53,252 nucleotides of DNA from CAZJYI01 sp964550025 (GTDB lineage Bacteria; Verrucomicrobiota; Kiritimatiellia; UBA8416; CAYOBW01), in contig CAZJYI010000074.1 in NCBI GenBank assembly GCA_964550025.1, positions 1 through 53,252 of the forward strand. The letters run 5' to 3'. A program made the position numbers and the translations under genes. Below, piece by piece: positions 8,746 through 18,000 of the stretch (positions are counted from its first letter, which is position 1; each line of letters begins with the position of its first letter). A model generated the notes under the pieces. The model did no database searches and had not been told where the DNA came from. It saw nothing but the letters and a program-made list of their open reading frames with translations.

Positions 8746-9923
8746 CCCGGCGCATGTTGACGGAGGTGGATTTCCGCCTGCTCATGAAGTTCAGCGTGAA
8801 CTTCGGCTTGAAGGGTATCGGCGCCGTACGCCGGTTTCAGCGGCGTGTCGCCAAGGGTGAGTACTTCCCGGCTTTCCTTTTCCTCTCGGTTACCAACCGC
8901 TGCAACCTCTCGTGCCAGGGATGCTGGATCACGCAGACCGATCCGCCGATGGACATGGACATCAATACGCTCCATCGTGTGGTGCGCGAGTGCAATCGAC
9001 AGGGGTCGTATTTCTTCGGTATTCTGGGGGGGGAACCACTGCTCTACGACGGACTGTTCGACTTCCTGCGGGAGCATCCCAAGAGCTACTTCCTGCTGTT
9101 CACGAACGGAACGCTTATCACCGACGAAACGGCACGCAAGATGCGCGAGCTTGGCAACGTCAGCCCCCTGATCAGCATCGAGGGCAATCCTGCCGTAAGC
9201 GACATTCGGCGCGGTGGGCAAGACGTGTACGCCCGCACAATGGAAGGCCTCGACTACTGCCGTCGACATCGCCTTGTGACAGGAGTAGCGACAAGCGTGT
9301 GCCGTTCGAACATCGACGACCTTGCCTCGCGCGCCTTTGTCGACGAACTGGTTCGGCGCCGGGTGCAGTACCTATGGTACTACATCTACCGGCCCGTCGG
9401 GCCGAAGGCGACTCCCGAGCTGGCGCTGACCGAGGAGCAGGTTCTCGCGCTGCGGCGCTTCATCGTGAATATCCGCTGCGAGGCGCCGATGATGGTCGTG
9501 GACGCCTACTGGGACCACGAGGGCAAGGCGCTATGCCCCGCCGCCGTCGGCATAGGACACCACGTAACGCCGGACGGCTATATCGAACCGTGCCCGCCCG
9601 TCCAGTGCAGTTGCGACAGTATTGGAAACGGCAAGGGGATTTATGATACCTTTGTCCGGTCGAAGTTCCTCGAGGCGTTCCGCTCACGCGTGTGTGAACG
9701 GACCCGCGGGTGCATTCTCATGGAGGATCCGCAGGCGGTTGGCGATCTCATGGCCGCCGGAGGAGCCACGGACAGCAGCGGGCGCGGCACACTGGCCGCG
9801 GAGCTGGAACAGATGACCGGCTGCCCGAGCCATCACGTGCCGGGGCAGGAGATTCCGGAGAAACACTGGATGTACAGGTTCGCAAAGAAGCACTGGTTCT
9901 TCGGCTTCGGAGCATACGGCTGA
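8730..9923 (+). CDS. Radical SAM enzyme of the isoprenoid cluster
   Basis: A 397-residue radical SAM protein. The cluster motif is CNLSCQGC, with cysteines at 58, 62 and 65 (CX3CX2C). The glycine-rich SAM site is GILGGEPLLYDGL, followed by LFTNGTLI and PLISIEGN, as in the MoaA/PqqE-like superfamily. The C-terminal third has further cysteines (LCPAAVGIGHH, YIEPCPPVQCSC, CERTRGC) that could bind an auxiliary cluster. The N-terminal 45 residues (MFWKLTRRMLTEVDF...) are basic and amphipathic and might touch the membrane, where an isoprenoid substrate would be (inference). The gene overlaps the ferredoxin gene by 16 bases and ends 3 bases before the DUF116 fusion gene. The substrate is unknown. 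HpnH is the best-known radical SAM enzyme acting on a hopanoid, but I see no close resemblance to it. Confidence 0.88.
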   Translation: MFWKLTRRMLTEVDFRLLMKFSVNFGLKGIGAVRRFQRRVAKGEYFPAFLFLSVTNRCNLSCQGCWITQTDPPMDMDINTLHRVVRECNRQGSYFFGILGGEPLLYDGLFDFLREHPKSYFLLFTNGTLITDETARKMRELGNVSPLISIEGNPAVSDIRRGGQDVYARTMEGLDYCRRHRLVTGVATSVCRSNIDDLASRAFVDELVRRRVQYLWYYIYRPVGPKATPELALTEEQVLALRRFIVNIRCEAPMMVVDAYWDHEGKALCPAAVGIGHHVTPDGYIEPCPPVQCSCDSIGNGKGIYDTFVRSKFLEAFRSRVCERTRGCILMEDPQAVGDLMAAGGATDSSGRGTLAAELEQMTGCPSHHVPGQEIPEKHWMYRFAKKHWFFGFGAYG

Positions 9924-9926
9924 GAC

Positions 9927-11537
9927 ATGACGCATTCACCGCACAGCGACACCGCGCAGTCTCGCGTCCCGACCGACGCGGAGGAACGGCGACGTGTTCG
10001 TGAAATCGTGCGCGAGTACGTCGCACAACGGAAGCTGGTCCCGCCACTTTCCATGGAGGAGCTTCGGGGCCACGCTACGGTTCTGTCGCAACGAGTCGGG
10101 GGAAACGGCGAACTGATGGATTTCGTCACCGTGCTTGTCGGCAACGCCGTGTGGCGCGAGACAATGGCCGCTATTCCATACGAGAGGCGGGTGCTGCTTC
10201 TGCCGCAATGCCTGCGCAAAAAGGACACCTGTCCCGCGGCGCTGGACGAGATCGGCCTGTTGTGCGAGGAGTGCGGAAGCTGCGCGATCGGGGAAATCCA
10301 GGCTGAGGCCGAGTCCCTGGGATACGTGGTTCTGGTCGCCGAGGGCACTACGGTGGTTACGAGGCTGTTGGAGAGCGGCAAGGTCGATGCGGTCGTCGGC
10401 ATCAGTTGCCTGACGGCCCTCGAGAAGTCGTTTCCCCATATGGCCGCCGATGCGATTCCGGGCATGGCAATCCCGCTCCTGGCGGACGGGTGTACGGAAA
10501 CCAGCGTGGACTGCGAGTGGGTACAGGAGATTGTGCGGCTCAAGTCGGACCGTCCCTGGATCGGCAGGCAGGATATCGAGACCCTGAGGGCAACCATTCG
10601 CCGCTGGTTTGAACCCGGTCAGTTGAACGGCATTCTCGGAGAACCGACAGGAGAAACGGATGCGATCTGCAGAGCATGGCTCGCACGGTCCGGCAAGCGG
10701 TGGCGCCCGTTGTTGGCGGCGTGCGTGTACAAGGCGCTGAGCGGTGACGATGCGGATTCTCCCGAGGCCATCCACAAGATCGCTGTTGCCGTCGAGTGTT
10801 TCCACAAGGCGTCCCTTGTCCATGACGATATCGAAGACGATGACGCCGTACGGTACGGCGAACAGACACTTCACCGCGAGTATGGGATTCCCATCGCCCT
10901 CAACGCGGGCGATCTCTTGCTGGGCGAAGGCTACCGCCTGATATCCGCATGCGGCGCCCCCGCCGAACAGATCGGACGCATGCTGACGGTGGCCGCCCAG
11001 GGACACTGCAATCTGTGCCGCGGGCAGGGCGACGAGCTCGCGTGGTGCCGGGAGCCGAGCCCGCTGACAAGCCAGCGCGTGATACAGATTTTCCGCCACA
11101 AGACAGCCCCGGCCTTCGAAGTCGCGCTCAGCCTCGGCGCGATTCGGGCGGGTGCGCCTGAGACGGTGTGCGCCGTGCTTCGCTCTTTCAGCGAAGCGCT
11201 CGGCATTGCCTACCAGATCCGTGATGATCTGGATGATTTTCGCAAGGGGGATCCCGGGGGCGACGAGCGCGCTCTACGCCCTTCGCTGCTAATGGCCCTT
11301 GCCTATGAACAGGCCGACAGAACCGGGCGCGAGAATCTGGAGCGCGCGTGGCAAGGCGGAAGTACGGTTGGTGCCATCGTCCCCGACGGTGATATTGAGA
11401 CCAAGGCACGCCAGCTTCTCGAGTACTACAAGAACGAAGCCGTTCGCAGCTTGACGCCGCTTCAGAACGCGCATCTCAAAGGCCTGTTGCGCCGCATGGT
11501 GGGGCGGATCCTCGGACCCGTCGAAAACGGAGCGTAG
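9927..11537 (+). CDS. DUF116/polyprenyl diphosphate synthase fusion
   Basis: A 536-residue two-domain protein. Residues about 20-205 match DUF116 in form: LLPQCLRKKDTCPA, then LLCEECGSCAIGEI, with cysteines 95, 102, 113, 116 and 119 as a possible metal or Fe-S site, then AEAESLGYVVLVAEGTTVV and DAVVGISCLTALEK. Residues about 225-536 are a trans-polyprenyl diphosphate synthase: GKRWRP at 256-261, the first aspartate motif DDIEDDD (D300, D301, D304), and the second, RDDLDDF, near 435. Known enzymes of this family extend allylic diphosphates with isopentenyl diphosphate. Chain length cannot be set by eye. The gene lies 3 bases after the radical SAM gene and 5 bases before the repeat protein, which ties DUF116 to isoprenoid chemistry in this organism. 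Confidence 0.88.
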   Translation: MTHSPHSDTAQSRVPTDAEERRRVREIVREYVAQRKLVPPLSMEELRGHATVLSQRVGGNGELMDFVTVLVGNAVWRETMAAIPYERRVLLLPQCLRKKDTCPAALDEIGLLCEECGSCAIGEIQAEAESLGYVVLVAEGTTVVTRLLESGKVDAVVGISCLTALEKSFPHMAADAIPGMAIPLLADGCTETSVDCEWVQEIVRLKSDRPWIGRQDIETLRATIRRWFEPGQLNGILGEPTGETDAICRAWLARSGKRWRPLLAACVYKALSGDDADSPEAIHKIAVAVECFHKASLVHDDIEDDDAVRYGEQTLHREYGIPIALNAGDLLLGEGYRLISACGAPAEQIGRMLTVAAQGHCNLCRGQGDELAWCREPSPLTSQRVIQIFRHKTAPAFEVALSLGAIRAGAPETVCAVLRSFSEALGIAYQIRDDLDDFRKGDPGGDERALRPSLLMALAYEQADRTGRENLERAWQGGSTVGAIVPDGDIETKARQLLEYYKNEAVRSLTPLQNAHLKGLLRRMVGRILGPVENGA

Positions 11538-11542
11538 CGTCT

Positions 11543-12625
11543 ATGCCTCCCACCGACGGAGATCTGCAGGCCACTTTGGTCCGCTCCCGGCATCTGCTCG
11601 ATCCCGGAGCCCTGGACGAAATCGCGCGCTTCGTGACCTCGCAGCGCAACGCCGACGGGGGGTTCCGGGGCCGCGACCCGAAAAGCGACCTCTACTACAC
11701 CTACTTCGCAACGGAATGCCTGCGCGCGCTCGGCAGACAACCGCTGACACCGTCGACAAGCAACTATGTTCTGGGATTCCGGGACGGGAATCAACTGGAC
11801 TTCGTTCACCTGTGCTGCCTCGTCCACTGCCTGGCCTGCATAGCAGAAGAAGGCACCCCCTGCCCACCAATCGACCCCATCCTAGCGAAACTGGAAGCCT
11901 ACCGCACACCCGACGGCGGCTACTCAGCCAAAGCAAGAACGGCAAGAACGGGGACAGGCCCTGCACACATGGAGGGAGTAGAGGCAGGGACAGACCACGG
12001 TACAGCCGACCACGGTACAGCCTACGCCGCCTATCTTGCCTGGTTGGCGTACAATCGGTGGCACCGCAGTATGCCCCGGCCAGATGGCGTAGCACGGTGT
12101 CTCGCATCGCTCAAGGCCGCCAATGGCGGATATGCCAACGCACCCCATTCCCAGACCGGCCTCGTTACAGCCACCGCAGCAGCAGCAATCCTCCTGCACG
12201 AACTGCATCAAGCGGGGACAGACCCTGCAAGCTCGGACCCTGCAAGCTCGGCAACCGACGCGACGACAGCCGGAACGGGAAAAGGCCCGAAACAGAATCC
12301 GGCAGGGACGGGGACGTCGGGGACAGGGACAGACCCGGAACAGAGCTTGGGGAACTGGTTGTTGGCACACAACACTCAGAAGGGCGGGCTCAAGGCTGCC
12401 GCCGGTAGCCCGCTTGCGGATCTGCTGTCTTCGGCAACAGGACTATTCGCTCTGCGGGTTCTCGGAGAGGATATCGCTCATATTGGACCGTCCTGCATCT
12501 CTTTCGTTCAGTCTCTCTGGCAGAACGACGGCGGATTCAGCTCCCAGTGTTTGGATTCGGTGACGGATTGTGAGTACACTTACTACGGCCTGCTCGCGCT
12601 GGGGTGTCTGGAAGACTACGCATGA
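11543..12625 (+). CDS. Prenyltransferase/squalene-oxidase-repeat protein with repeat-derived linkers
   Basis: A 360-residue alpha/alpha-barrel protein of the prenyltransferase/squalene oxidase repeat fold. QW-like repeats are visible at NADGGFRGRD, PDGGYSAK, ANGGYANAP, QKGGLKAA and NDGGFSSQ. Family members include protein prenyltransferase beta subunits and terpene cyclases. The LYYTYFATECLRALG segment recalls the former, but I see no clear DxDD motif or set of zinc ligands, so the reaction is open. Two stretches rich in Gly, Thr, Ser, Pro and Asp (about residues 133-158 and 220-272) are encoded by GGGGACAGACCC-type repeats and by two 15-base tandem duplications; they look like insertions into loops. 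The stop codon overlaps the start of the cyclase gene (ATGA). Confidence 0.75.
   Translation: MPPTDGDLQATLVRSRHLLDPGALDEIARFVTSQRNADGGFRGRDPKSDLYYTYFATECLRALGRQPLTPSTSNYVLGFRDGNQLDFVHLCCLVHCLACIAEEGTPCPPIDPILAKLEAYRTPDGGYSAKARTARTGTGPAHMEGVEAGTDHGTADHGTAYAAYLAWLAYNRWHRSMPRPDGVARCLASLKAANGGYANAPHSQTGLVTATAAAAILLHELHQAGTDPASSDPASSATDATTAGTGKGPKQNPAGTGTSGTGTDPEQSLGNWLLAHNTQKGGLKAAAGSPLADLLSSATGLFALRVLGEDIAHIGPSCISFVQSLWQNDGGFSSQCLDSVTDCEYTYYGLLALGCLEDYA
11950..12335. repeat. GGGGACAGACCC-type repeats and 15-bp tandem duplications within a gene
   Basis: Copies or near-copies are at 11950-11961 (GGGGACAGGCCC), 11985-11996 (CAGGGACAGACC), 12214-12225 (exact GGGGACAGACCC) and 12319-12335 (GGGACAGGGACAGACCC). 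GACCACGGTACAGCC occurs twice in tandem from 11993, and GACCCTGCAAGCTCG twice at 12221-12235 and 12236-12250. All keep the reading frame of the prenyltransferase-repeat gene. The same 12-mer flanks the RAYT relic at 14841-14895. Confidence 0.7.
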
Positions 12626-14421
12626 GAGACCGAGAACATGCGGCAAGTGTCTCTGGCCGCGAGATCGCCGAGATGCTCGCCAATGCGCGCAAGAGCCTTC
12701 TCGACATGCGCGAACCCAGCGGGCACTGGCGCGGGGAATTGTCCAGCAGCGCCCTGTCAACGGCGGTTGCGGCATTTGCTCTCCATATGGTCGATCCCGG
12801 GGAGTACGTCGACGCCGTCAGCAGGGGTATGTCTTGGCTCGCCAAGAACCGTAACGACGATGGAGGCTGGGGTGACACGACGGCTAGTTCGAGTAACATG
12901 AGCACGACACTGCTCTGTTGGTCAGCGCTGTCAGCGACAGCGCGCGGCGCACCGTCTTTCCAACCGACGGTGGCGGGCGCCGCCCACTGGCTCGAATCAA
13001 GCGCACGTCGAACAGATGCCAACTCGATTGCCAGTGTAGTTCTGCGCCACTATGGCAATGACCGTACGTTCGCGGCCCCCATTTTGGCCATGTGCGCCAT
13101 GGCAGGCACCTTGGGAGACGGAGATGTGGCATGGGAAGACGTCCCTCAACTCCCATTCGAATTTGCCGTTTGCCCGCCGCGTGTGTTCCGCTGGCTTTCG
13201 CTTTCGGTGGTCAGCTATGCCATCCCCGCTTTGATTGCCGTCGGATTGGTGCGGCACAGGCATTGTCCCGTAGCCTCAGCACCGCGTACATCGCTGCGCA
13301 ATGCCGTGACACCCAGGGCACTGCGTGTCCTGGAGCGAATGCAACCCGAAAGTGGTGGTTTCCTCGAAGCCACACCGCTAACGGCGTTTGTCACCATGTC
13401 GCTTGCCGCCTCAGAGCTGCGCAGTCATCGTGTTGTACAAGAAGGTGTCCGTTTCCTTCTTGCATCGCAGCGAGAGGACGGAAGCTGGCCGATTGACAGT
13501 GATCTCGCCACCTGGGTTACGACTCTCTCAGTCAATGCACTCAGCACGGGCGGGGACATACCCTTCGCGTCGGCATTGCGTCAGTGGCTCCTTTCGCAGC
13601 AAACGCGTACTCGCGATCCCTTCACAGCAGCTGCACCGGGTGGTTGGGGCTGGACGGATCGTCCAGGGTCTGTCCCCGATGCTGACGACACGTCAGGTGC
13701 TCTGCTCGCATTGCGGCGGCTAATGGCAGACAGAGAGGCTGACCCAGCCGTTGCCAGACGCGGTGTGCTCTGGTTGCTGAACCTCCAAAATCGCGATGGC
13801 GGGTGGCCCACGTTCTGCAGAGGATGGGGTAGACTGCCTTTCGATCGAAGCTGCCCGGACATCACGGCGCACGCCCTCCGTGCTCTCGATGAATGGTATG
13901 ATTCCATGGATGTGGCGTTGCAACGCCGAATCAATGCGGCCATGCAGTGGAGCGTGAGCTACCTGGAGAAGGTTCAACGCGAAGACGGGTCGTGGGTCCC
14001 GCTCTGGTTCGGCAACGAGGCCGTTCCCAATGCTGAGAATCCAACCTATGGCACGGCGCGCGTTGTCAGTGCACTGAACAGTATCAGCCCGGGACGTCTG
14101 CCGCGCCTGGACCACCTCGTCGAATCCGGATGTCGCTGGCTGGCCGGAAGCCAGAGGGATGATGGGGGCTGGGGAGGCGACCGAAACGCGCCGCCCTCAG
14201 TGGAGGAAACGGCTGTCAGTGTAGAGGCGTTGGCCGGAGCTGGTATGTCGGAGTTCGCCCTGCGAGGAAGCGACTGGTTGATGCACGCGACAGACAGGGG
14301 GCGGAGCTTTCCAACTGCGCCGATCGGTCTGTATTTTGCCAGCCTCTGGTACTCGGAGAAGCTATATCCAGTGGTGTTCACCGTGTCGGCACTGGAAACG
14401 GTTGTCAGGATGCTGCGGTAG
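12622..14421 (+). CDS. Squalene-hopene-cyclase-like class II terpene cyclase
   Basis: A 599-residue class II terpene cyclase. The ATG at 12622 overlaps the upstream stop as ATGA and is preferred to an in-frame start at 12604. The acid motif DxDD is present as D353-A-D355-D356 in SVPDADDTSGALLAL. QW repeats are visible: EPSGHW, NDDGGWGD, QREDGSWPIDS, NRDGGWPTF, QREDGSWVPLWFGN and QRDDGGWGGD. Bacterial squalene-hopene cyclases are about 630 residues, so the length is nearly complete. Enzymes of this family protonate a linear isoprenoid and fold it into rings at the membrane. No squalene synthase or hpnCDE genes are nearby; with the prenyl diphosphate synthase two genes upstream, the substrate may be a non-squalene polyprenyl chain (inference). 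Confidence 0.9.
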   Translation: MRDREHAASVSGREIAEMLANARKSLLDMREPSGHWRGELSSSALSTAVAAFALHMVDPGEYVDAVSRGMSWLAKNRNDDGGWGDTTASSSNMSTTLLCWSALSATARGAPSFQPTVAGAAHWLESSARRTDANSIASVVLRHYGNDRTFAAPILAMCAMAGTLGDGDVAWEDVPQLPFEFAVCPPRVFRWLSLSVVSYAIPALIAVGLVRHRHCPVASAPRTSLRNAVTPRALRVLERMQPESGGFLEATPLTAFVTMSLAASELRSHRVVQEGVRFLLASQREDGSWPIDSDLATWVTTLSVNALSTGGDIPFASALRQWLLSQQTRTRDPFTAAAPGGWGWTDRPGSVPDADDTSGALLALRRLMADREADPAVARRGVLWLLNLQNRDGGWPTFCRGWGRLPFDRSCPDITAHALRALDEWYDSMDVALQRRINAAMQWSVSYLEKVQREDGSWVPLWFGNEAVPNAENPTYGTARVVSALNSISPGRLPRLDHLVESGCRWLAGSQRDDGGWGGDRNAPPSVEETAVSVEALAGAGMSEFALRGSDWLMHATDRGRSFPTAPIGLYFASLWYSEKLYPVVFTVSALETVVRMLR

Positions 14422-14520
14422 TGCAACCATGCCCTTCTTCTGTTACCTCTTCATCAGGCACGGTGATCGCGTCGTCTTTGAATGGACGGATGGTGCACAG
14501 GTCACCCCAATCGCAGCCCG

Positions 14521-14817
14521 TCATTTTGCAGGGCACGCCGGGATGCCTCTCGCCCATTGTCCAGGGATGCCGGCCTCGCTGAGTCCCCGGGCACGGCCGC
14601 TGGTGTACAGAAGCCGCCGGTATTGCCCGGCCGCCTCTTCCCAGTCGGGATTCCGTCCTCGGGAGAGCATCACCAGGCCAATTCCTTCCCGGGCCTCCCG
14701 GGAACCCGTCACAGCCTCGGCGTAGCCGCACCAACGGTAGTGTGCCGGATCGTGGACCAGGTGGGCCCTCACGGCATTCAGATCGATATAGGCAGCCATC
14801 GCGCTGAGCACATTCAC
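14521..14817 (-). pseudogene. Remnant of REP-associated tyrosine transposase (RAYT, IS200-like Y1 family)
   Basis: About 98 codons remain. AAYIDLNAVRAHLVHDPAHY followed by RWCGYAEAVTG is a signature of the C-terminal half of RAYT transposases (usual form AAYIDLNPVRAGLVEDPADYRWSSY). The N-terminal half with the HxH metal motif and the catalytic tyrosine segment is absent; upstream in the same frame a stop occurs at 14839-14841. The C-terminal end also breaks off after GIPACPAK. So this is a non-functional fragment. The repeats beside it would be its former REP substrates (inference). Confidence 0.7.
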
Positions 14818-14840
14818 GCCTCCGGGTGCCGCTTGCGTTC

Positions 14841-14895
14841 AGGGTCTGTCCCCGCACTGGTGCCCCGCAGACCCCGCCATGTCGGGGTCTGTCCC
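14841..14895. repeat. Paired GGGTCTGTCCC(C) repeats beside the RAYT relic
   Basis: GGGTCTGTCCCC at 14841-14852 and GGGGTCTGTCCC at 14884-14895 are both plus-strand copies of the complement of GGGGACAGACCC. The second continues CTCTTAAATGTCCC. They bracket GCACTGGTGCC and GCAGACCCCGCCATG. The spacing and the link with a RAYT fragment fit a REP doublet. Further exact copies of the 12-mer lie at 12214, 13666 and 23450, all inside genes. Confidence 0.6.
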
Positions 14896-15007
14896 TCTTA
14901 AATGTCCCTTTGAGATGGGTTCTGCTGTGTTTGGTCGCTCTTGCAATGTCGTGCAGGAAGGGTATGATCTGGCGTGCTGTGGAAATGCTGCTGTATGGGA
15001 GGTCCTT

Positions 15008-18000
15008 GTGAGAGAATACACTGCCAGGCCGTTGCTCTTGATCGTGTTCTGCATCCTCGGGACCGGGTCGTCGGGGCCTGCCGGGGTTATGCAGGTGGAT
15101 GAACGTCTGCTCAAGGCGGAGAGCGAGCATTTTGTGTGCATTGTCGAGGAATCGCTGTCGGACGAGCTTCCCGGCTTCATGAAGGACTGTGAAGACGCGT
15201 ATCGCGCACTCACGCCGCTCTTCAGGTGGGAGCCGAGGCGCAAGACCGTTGCCCTGTACTCCGACGCGGTCGACATGCACAACGGCTGGGCGCTGGTCTC
15301 TCCGCGACCCACCATGCTCGTGTATGCCGCCGATTCGCCCAAGACGAGCTCGATATACGAGCCCGGCGATTACCGGCGCAGAACCGTCTTCCACGAGTTC
15401 GCCCACGTGCTGGGAATGGATGCACGCCACGGGTTCCACAATGCCTGGATCAGCATCCTGGGGAGGGTCACACCTGGAGACAACGACATTCTGTCGTTCC
15501 TCTTCTTCCTGTTCACGACAACTCCCGGCGAAATGGCGCCACGCTGGTACCAGGAAGGTCTGGCAATCTGGGCGGAGACCGAGTTCGTGGGGCCCGGGCG
15601 CGGACGCAACAGTATCGCCGACATGGTTTTCCGGATGGCGTACGTCGACAAGCGCATGCTCAGCGGCAACCAATGGGATATCGACCTCCCCGAATGGCCC
15701 TTCGGCAACGCCGCATACCTGTACGGCATGAAAGTCATGGAACACTCCCACCTCGCGTACGGAGTCGAGGACGGCAGCAACCGCAACGTTCCGGCAGAGC
15801 TCTCGGATGACGTATCGCACGGTCTCTCCTGGTTCTTCAACCGTCGGGCACGGCGTGCGACGGGAAAGTCGTTCCGGCATCTGGCCGCCGAAGCGATGGC
15901 CCGCGAGCGCCGGCGTCAGAAGGACCGGGTTACCGCTCTTCAATCGGTGCCGCTGACGCAAACACCGCGCCTCACTGCGAAGCGTTTGGTGGTATCGCGT
16001 CCGGTTTTCGGCTCGGACGGAAAGGTGTATTTCGTCGGTTCTCGCGAAGCGGACCGCACGCAGATCATGACCTATGACCCCCGCACAGGGCGTACACGGG
16101 GACTCGGCGTACGCGCGACGGACGGCTTCTCAGAGCTGGCAATGGACCCCGCCGGGCGGTACCTCTACTACACACGCCTCAACGGCGTAGGACGTCACCA
16201 GTGGCGCAGTCAGCTCTTCCGGCATGACCTGGCCGACGGAAGCACGACGGCATACAGCCGCCAGGGACGCTATCTTTATCCCGAAGTCAGCCCCGACGGA
16301 AGATGGCTGGCGGCCGTGCGACAGCGGGCGGGTCGGCAGGTCCTGCTCGAGGTACCCTTGCACAGCGCCGGCGAAGCATCTTTGGAACGCATCCTCGCAC
16401 GCGCTCCGCGCGGGTATTCGATGGTCGACCCCACGTACACGCCGGACGGCCGCCACGTGGTCTACATCCTTGCGGACGAACAAGGATCGCAGATTCGCCG
16501 CGTGACTCGCGGCGATCTCGGGGAGAAGCAGCTCGTGAGCTGGCCTGGAATCGTCGTGGGTCCGGCGTTTTCCCCCGACGGCAGCCAACTGGTATTCTCG
16601 TCCGACAGCAGCGGCGTCTACAACCTCTACATCGCGGACGCAGACGGAAATGCGCCAGTCATGTCGACCCATGTGCTCGGCGGCCTCTTTGACCCCGCAT
16701 TCTCCGCGGACGGCCGCCAGGTGGCGGCAGCGGCCTATGATTCGTACGGCTTCCACCTTACCATTCTCCCCGCCGACTCGCTCAAGCCCATTGGCGAACG
16801 CCCGCCGCGCCTGCTGCCGACGTGGAAGCCGCTACCCGCCAACGAGGACGTGGCGGAGGCAGCCGAGAAGGAGAAGAAGGAGAAAGCGCCCGAACCCGGC
16901 ATAGTTGACGCCAAGCCATACCGTTCGCTCGGGAACATGGCTTTCGAGTACTGGACGCCCTGGGCACGGATCGAGGAGGAAGGCGCGGCACTGGGGCTAG
17001 CGTTGTCTTTCTCGGACCTCGCGTTCAACCATCAGCTGCTTGTCGAGGGCGGTACGGAAACCGAGTTTGGCGAACCGCTGGGACGCCTGTCCTATTCCTA
17101 CACGGGGTACCGCACCGCGCTGGACCTCTACGCCGTGCGCAGCCGCATGACCTACTATGATCTCCTCCAGGACGAGAATGACGTGTTCTTTGACTACGAC
17201 GAGAGCCTTCTGCGGGCAGGCGGTTACTTGAGTTACCCCATAACGCGGGCCGATTGGCAGACCCAGTTTTCTCTCGGCTACCAGTTCGCCGACAGGCAAG
17301 GGATCGAAGAGAGCATCGATGACTGGGCCGGCCGCGAATTGGTGTCGACGAACCTGTACGATGGTGGAGAAGGCGCACTCTGGGCAAACTGGTCGTTCAT
17401 CAACGGCACGGTCTTTCCCAGGAGTCACTCCGTCGAGGACGGCCGTGCCATAAGCGCCACGCTCGAATGGGCGAACGAAGGGCTGGGCGGCGACCTGAGC
17501 CGCACGCGTTTCCGGGGTGACTGGATTGAATACGTGACGTTGCCCTGGAGCGAGAACCACGTATTGCGTCTGCAAGGCGTCTACGGCGCCAGCTCCGGTG
17601 ACGAGGTCGCCCAGGGCGCTTTTGGAGTCGGGGGATACGGGTGGTTGCTGGATGCGTCAACGCCGGGACTCGACCCCAGCATCATACTGCGCGGGTACGG
17701 GGTCAACTACCAGGTCGGCAGCCAGGCCGTCAAAGCTTCGGCCGCCTATCGCTTCCCCATCTTCAATGTCTACCGCGGAGTGAGCACGACGGCACCGTTC
17801 TACCTGAGACAGGTATTCGGGGAGATCTTCTATGAGGGCGGCAAAGCGTGGGGCCAGGAACCTGTCGGCCGACCCGAAAACGAGTGGCTGAACAGCGCCG
17901 GGATCGAGCTCAACATGGCCATGACGGTCCTGCGGGTCCTGACGTTCGCCCCGGGAATAGGCGTTGCGGTCGTTCCTGAACGCGAGGAGCGCGAGCGCGT

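Larger units (their letters stand above)
14422..15007. other. Non-coding gap with RAYT relic and REP-like repeats
   Basis: This gap lies between the cyclase and the protease-barrel gene. It holds a decayed transposase on the minus strand (14521-14817) and repeats around 14841-14895. From about 14900 to 15007 is the leader of the downstream gene, with a GGGAGG ribosome-binding site at 14997-15002. I see no intact gene. Confidence 0.6.

Noticed and set aside
7915..14421. Call as a standard hopanoid (hpn) operon
   Set aside because: HpnC, HpnD, HpnE and other hpn genes are absent; the radical SAM protein does not look like HpnH.
14879..15007. Longer N-terminus for the protease-barrel gene starting at ATG 14879
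   Set aside because: It starts in the REP-like repeat, has no binding site and would bury the signal peptide; GTG 15008 has GGGAGG five bases upstream.
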